A stretch of DNA of 64,000 nucleotides. Source: Desulfatitalea sp. BRH_c12 (GTDB lineage Bacteria > Desulfobacterota > Desulfobacteria > Desulfobacterales > Desulfosarcinaceae). How positions within the stretch are numbered: position 1 is the stretch's first letter; every line of letters begins with the position of its first letter. The translations under genes were made by a program, and so were the position numbers. This document shows positions 62,711 through 64,000 of the stretch, one piece after another. Location: the NCBI GenBank assembly GCA_000961655.1, contig LADR01000039.1, forward strand, positions 1 to 64,000. The letters run 5' to 3'. Below the pieces are notes generated by a model. That model saw only the letters and a list, made by a program, of their open reading frames with translations. It made no database searches and was not told where the DNA came from.

Positions 62711-63803
62711 TCCCGTAGGATCCGCACATGGCCGCATCGAACGTCCAGATGCGCTCGAACTGCTGACCCGCATGCCCATGGGCGAATTGATGCGCACGGC
62801 CCACGCCGACCGTTTGCGCCGGCATCCCCACGACCGGGTCACTTACGTATGCGATACCAATCCCAACTACACCAATGTGTGTGTGACCCGCTGCCGTTTC
62901 TGCGCATTTTGCCGCAATCCCGGTGATCCGGAGGCCTACACGCTTTCACCTGAACAGGTGGCCGCCAGGGTCAAAAAAGCCTGCGATCTGGGCGCTACCA
63001 CCGTGCTGCTGCAAGGCGGACACAATCCCGACATTCATCTAAGCGATTGGCTGGCTTACATCCGGGCCATCCGGACAACCTGCCCGTCGATTCATATTCA
63101 TCCGTTCAGTCCGGCCGAGTACCTGTTCATGGCACAGCAGGAACAGAGCGATGTGGCCGCTATCCTTCAGGCCATCTACGATGAAGGCATACGCACCATA
63201 CCGGGCGGCGGCGCCGAGATTCTGGCCGAGCGGGTCCGCCAGCGCATCGCGCCCGCCAAAGCGGACACGCAACAGTGGCTGGATGTGTGTGAAACAGCCC
63301 ACAAGATCGGATTCCGCACGACCGCCACCTTGATGTACGGCCACGTGGAGAAGGATGCGGAGATCATCGATCATCTCATGCTGCTGCGCGACCTGCAGGA
63401 CCGCAGCGGCGGCTTTGCCAGTTTTATTCCCTGGTCGTTCAAACCCGGAGACACCCCATTGGGACGCGACATAGAACGCACGGTTCACCCGGCCAAATAT
63501 GTGCGTATCATCGCGGTGGCGCGCCTGGTGCTGGATAATTTCGCGCACATCCAGTCCTCCTGGTTCAGCGAGAACGTGGCCGCCGGCCAATTGGGGCTGC
63601 TTGCCGGGGCCGACGATTTTGGCGGCATCCTGTTCGAAGAGAATGTTTTGCAGCAGGCCGGTCATGAACGCGCCACCACGGTGGAAAATGTGCAGACCAT
63701 CATCCGGCGGGCGGGCTTTACGCCGGCCCAGCGCGACTCTTTCTACAATGTGGTCCGGACATTCGCAGGGCCGGCCAGGATTGGCATCGAAAGCGAGACG
63801 TAA
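62703..63803 (+). CDS. mqnC: cyclic dehypoxanthine futalosine synthase MqnC
   Basis: A 366-residue radical SAM enzyme that cyclises dehypoxanthine futalosine. The cluster cysteines are Cys60, Cys64 and Cys67 in NVCVTRCRFCAFCRN. The MqnC-type blocks VTYVCDTNPNYTNVC, LLQGGHNPDIHLSDW, PGGGAEILAERVR and FASFIPWSFKPGDTPL are clear. AGGA lies eight bases before the ATG. It is the last gene of the mqnM-L-E-A-C run. Confidence 0.95.
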   Translation: MDNPVGSAHGRIERPDALELLTRMPMGELMRTAHADRLRRHPHDRVTYVCDTNPNYTNVCVTRCRFCAFCRNPGDPEAYTLSPEQVAARVKKACDLGATTVLLQGGHNPDIHLSDWLAYIRAIRTTCPSIHIHPFSPAEYLFMAQQEQSDVAAILQAIYDEGIRTIPGGGAEILAERVRQRIAPAKADTQQWLDVCETAHKIGFRTTATLMYGHVEKDAEIIDHLMLLRDLQDRSGGFASFIPWSFKPGDTPLGRDIERTVHPAKYVRIIAVARLVLDNFAHIQSSWFSENVAAGQLGLLAGADDFGGILFEENVLQQAGHERATTVENVQTIIRRAGFTPAQRDSFYNVVRTFAGPARIGIESET

Positions 63804-64000
63804 GCACTGTTGATCGCGATGCTGCGGTGCCTTGCGTCAGAGCATGCCAACAGGTGAATGACAGCCAGTGGCCGCAGGTCTGCATGCACAGCGAAAAGCG
63901 TGGGCACCACGCGTTTGCCTCAGGTGTGCTGGTTTTTTCCCGTTTTGCAGGGAAGGTACGGCTTGAAAGTCTACCTGCGCAGCGGCGCTGTGTGCAGGTG
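63804..64000. other. window-end spacer
   Basis: No gene is visible. A GCGTGG/CCACGC hairpin lies near 63900, and an ACCTGC/GCAGGT hairpin with an inner stem occupies 63973-63999 at the window edge. Either could end the mqn transcript, but no T-run follows in view. Confidence 0.4.

Overview
The window looks like chromosomal DNA of a GC-rich, Gram-negative, anaerobic bacterium, most probably a sulfate reducer of the Desulfobacterota (Desulfosarcina/Desulfobacteraceae type). This is inferred from the gene content: LPS export and Kdo genes (Gram-negative envelope), a ferredoxin-dependent 2-oxoacid oxidoreductase, menaquinone made by the futalosine route, a DUF39 homocysteine-synthesis protein known from methanogens and sulfate reducers, and conserved rpoN/hpf/ptsN/rapZ/EIIA gene order. 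No 16S gene is present, so the genus cannot be settled. Most of the window is ordinary housekeeping sequence, with palindromic repeat elements in the longer spacers.

Layout. 1-450: two identical 178-bp terminal-inverted-repeat elements. 0.5-4.6 kb (minus): trkA-trkH potassium uptake and an MFS transporter. 4.8-9.2 kb: FadL-type porin, a DUF4242-adenylate cyclase fusion, a 68-residue orphan, a repeat-rich spacer, a lipoprotein. 9.8-11.1 kb: an orphan LivK-type binding protein. 11.4-21.4 kb (minus): one long co-directional block, kdsA-kdsC-lptC-lptA-lptB-rpoN-hpf-ptsN-rapZ-EIIA-gap-tpiA-secG-tRNA-Leu(GAG), closed by a good intrinsic terminator. 21.5-28.7 kb (plus): M23 peptidase, DUF39 protein, thpR, recA, alaS. 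28.7-37.7 kb (mostly minus): cheX, dapB, a MurU-AmgK fusion overlapping a PlsB acyltransferase, a small membrane protein, RNase HI, and a NamZ-type (DUF1343) muramidase. 38.5-43.3 kb (plus): a P-loop ATPase, korDABC and hisC. 43.5-53.2 kb: cmk, rpsA, sppA, (sua5 on minus), guaB, dnaE. 53.3-63.8 kb: a sugar aminotransferase and then the futalosine menaquinone pathway, mqnD-mqnB-mqnP and mqnM-mqnL-mqnE-mqnA-mqnC, split by a DsbA-like gene on the other strand and a palindromic element.

How the genes work together. kdsA/kdsC make Kdo and lptC/A/B carry LPS across the periplasm. ptsN, rapZ and a mannose-type EIIA next to rpoN and hpf form a regulatory, not sugar-importing, phosphotransfer branch. 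The NamZ-type protein (frees MurNAc) and the MurU-AmgK fusion (MurNAc to UDP-MurNAc) together suggest a cell-wall recycling bypass. The mqn genes supply the quinone of the anaerobic respiratory chain; only the polyprenyl synthase and final methyltransferase are missing from the window.

The points most worth a second look are the MurU-AmgK/NamZ pairing, the DUF4242-cyclase fusion, three families of palindromic repeats (one of which supplies a stop codon to a small ORF), and the P-loop ATPase that opens the kor operon. I found no CRISPR array, phage, integrase or transposase gene.
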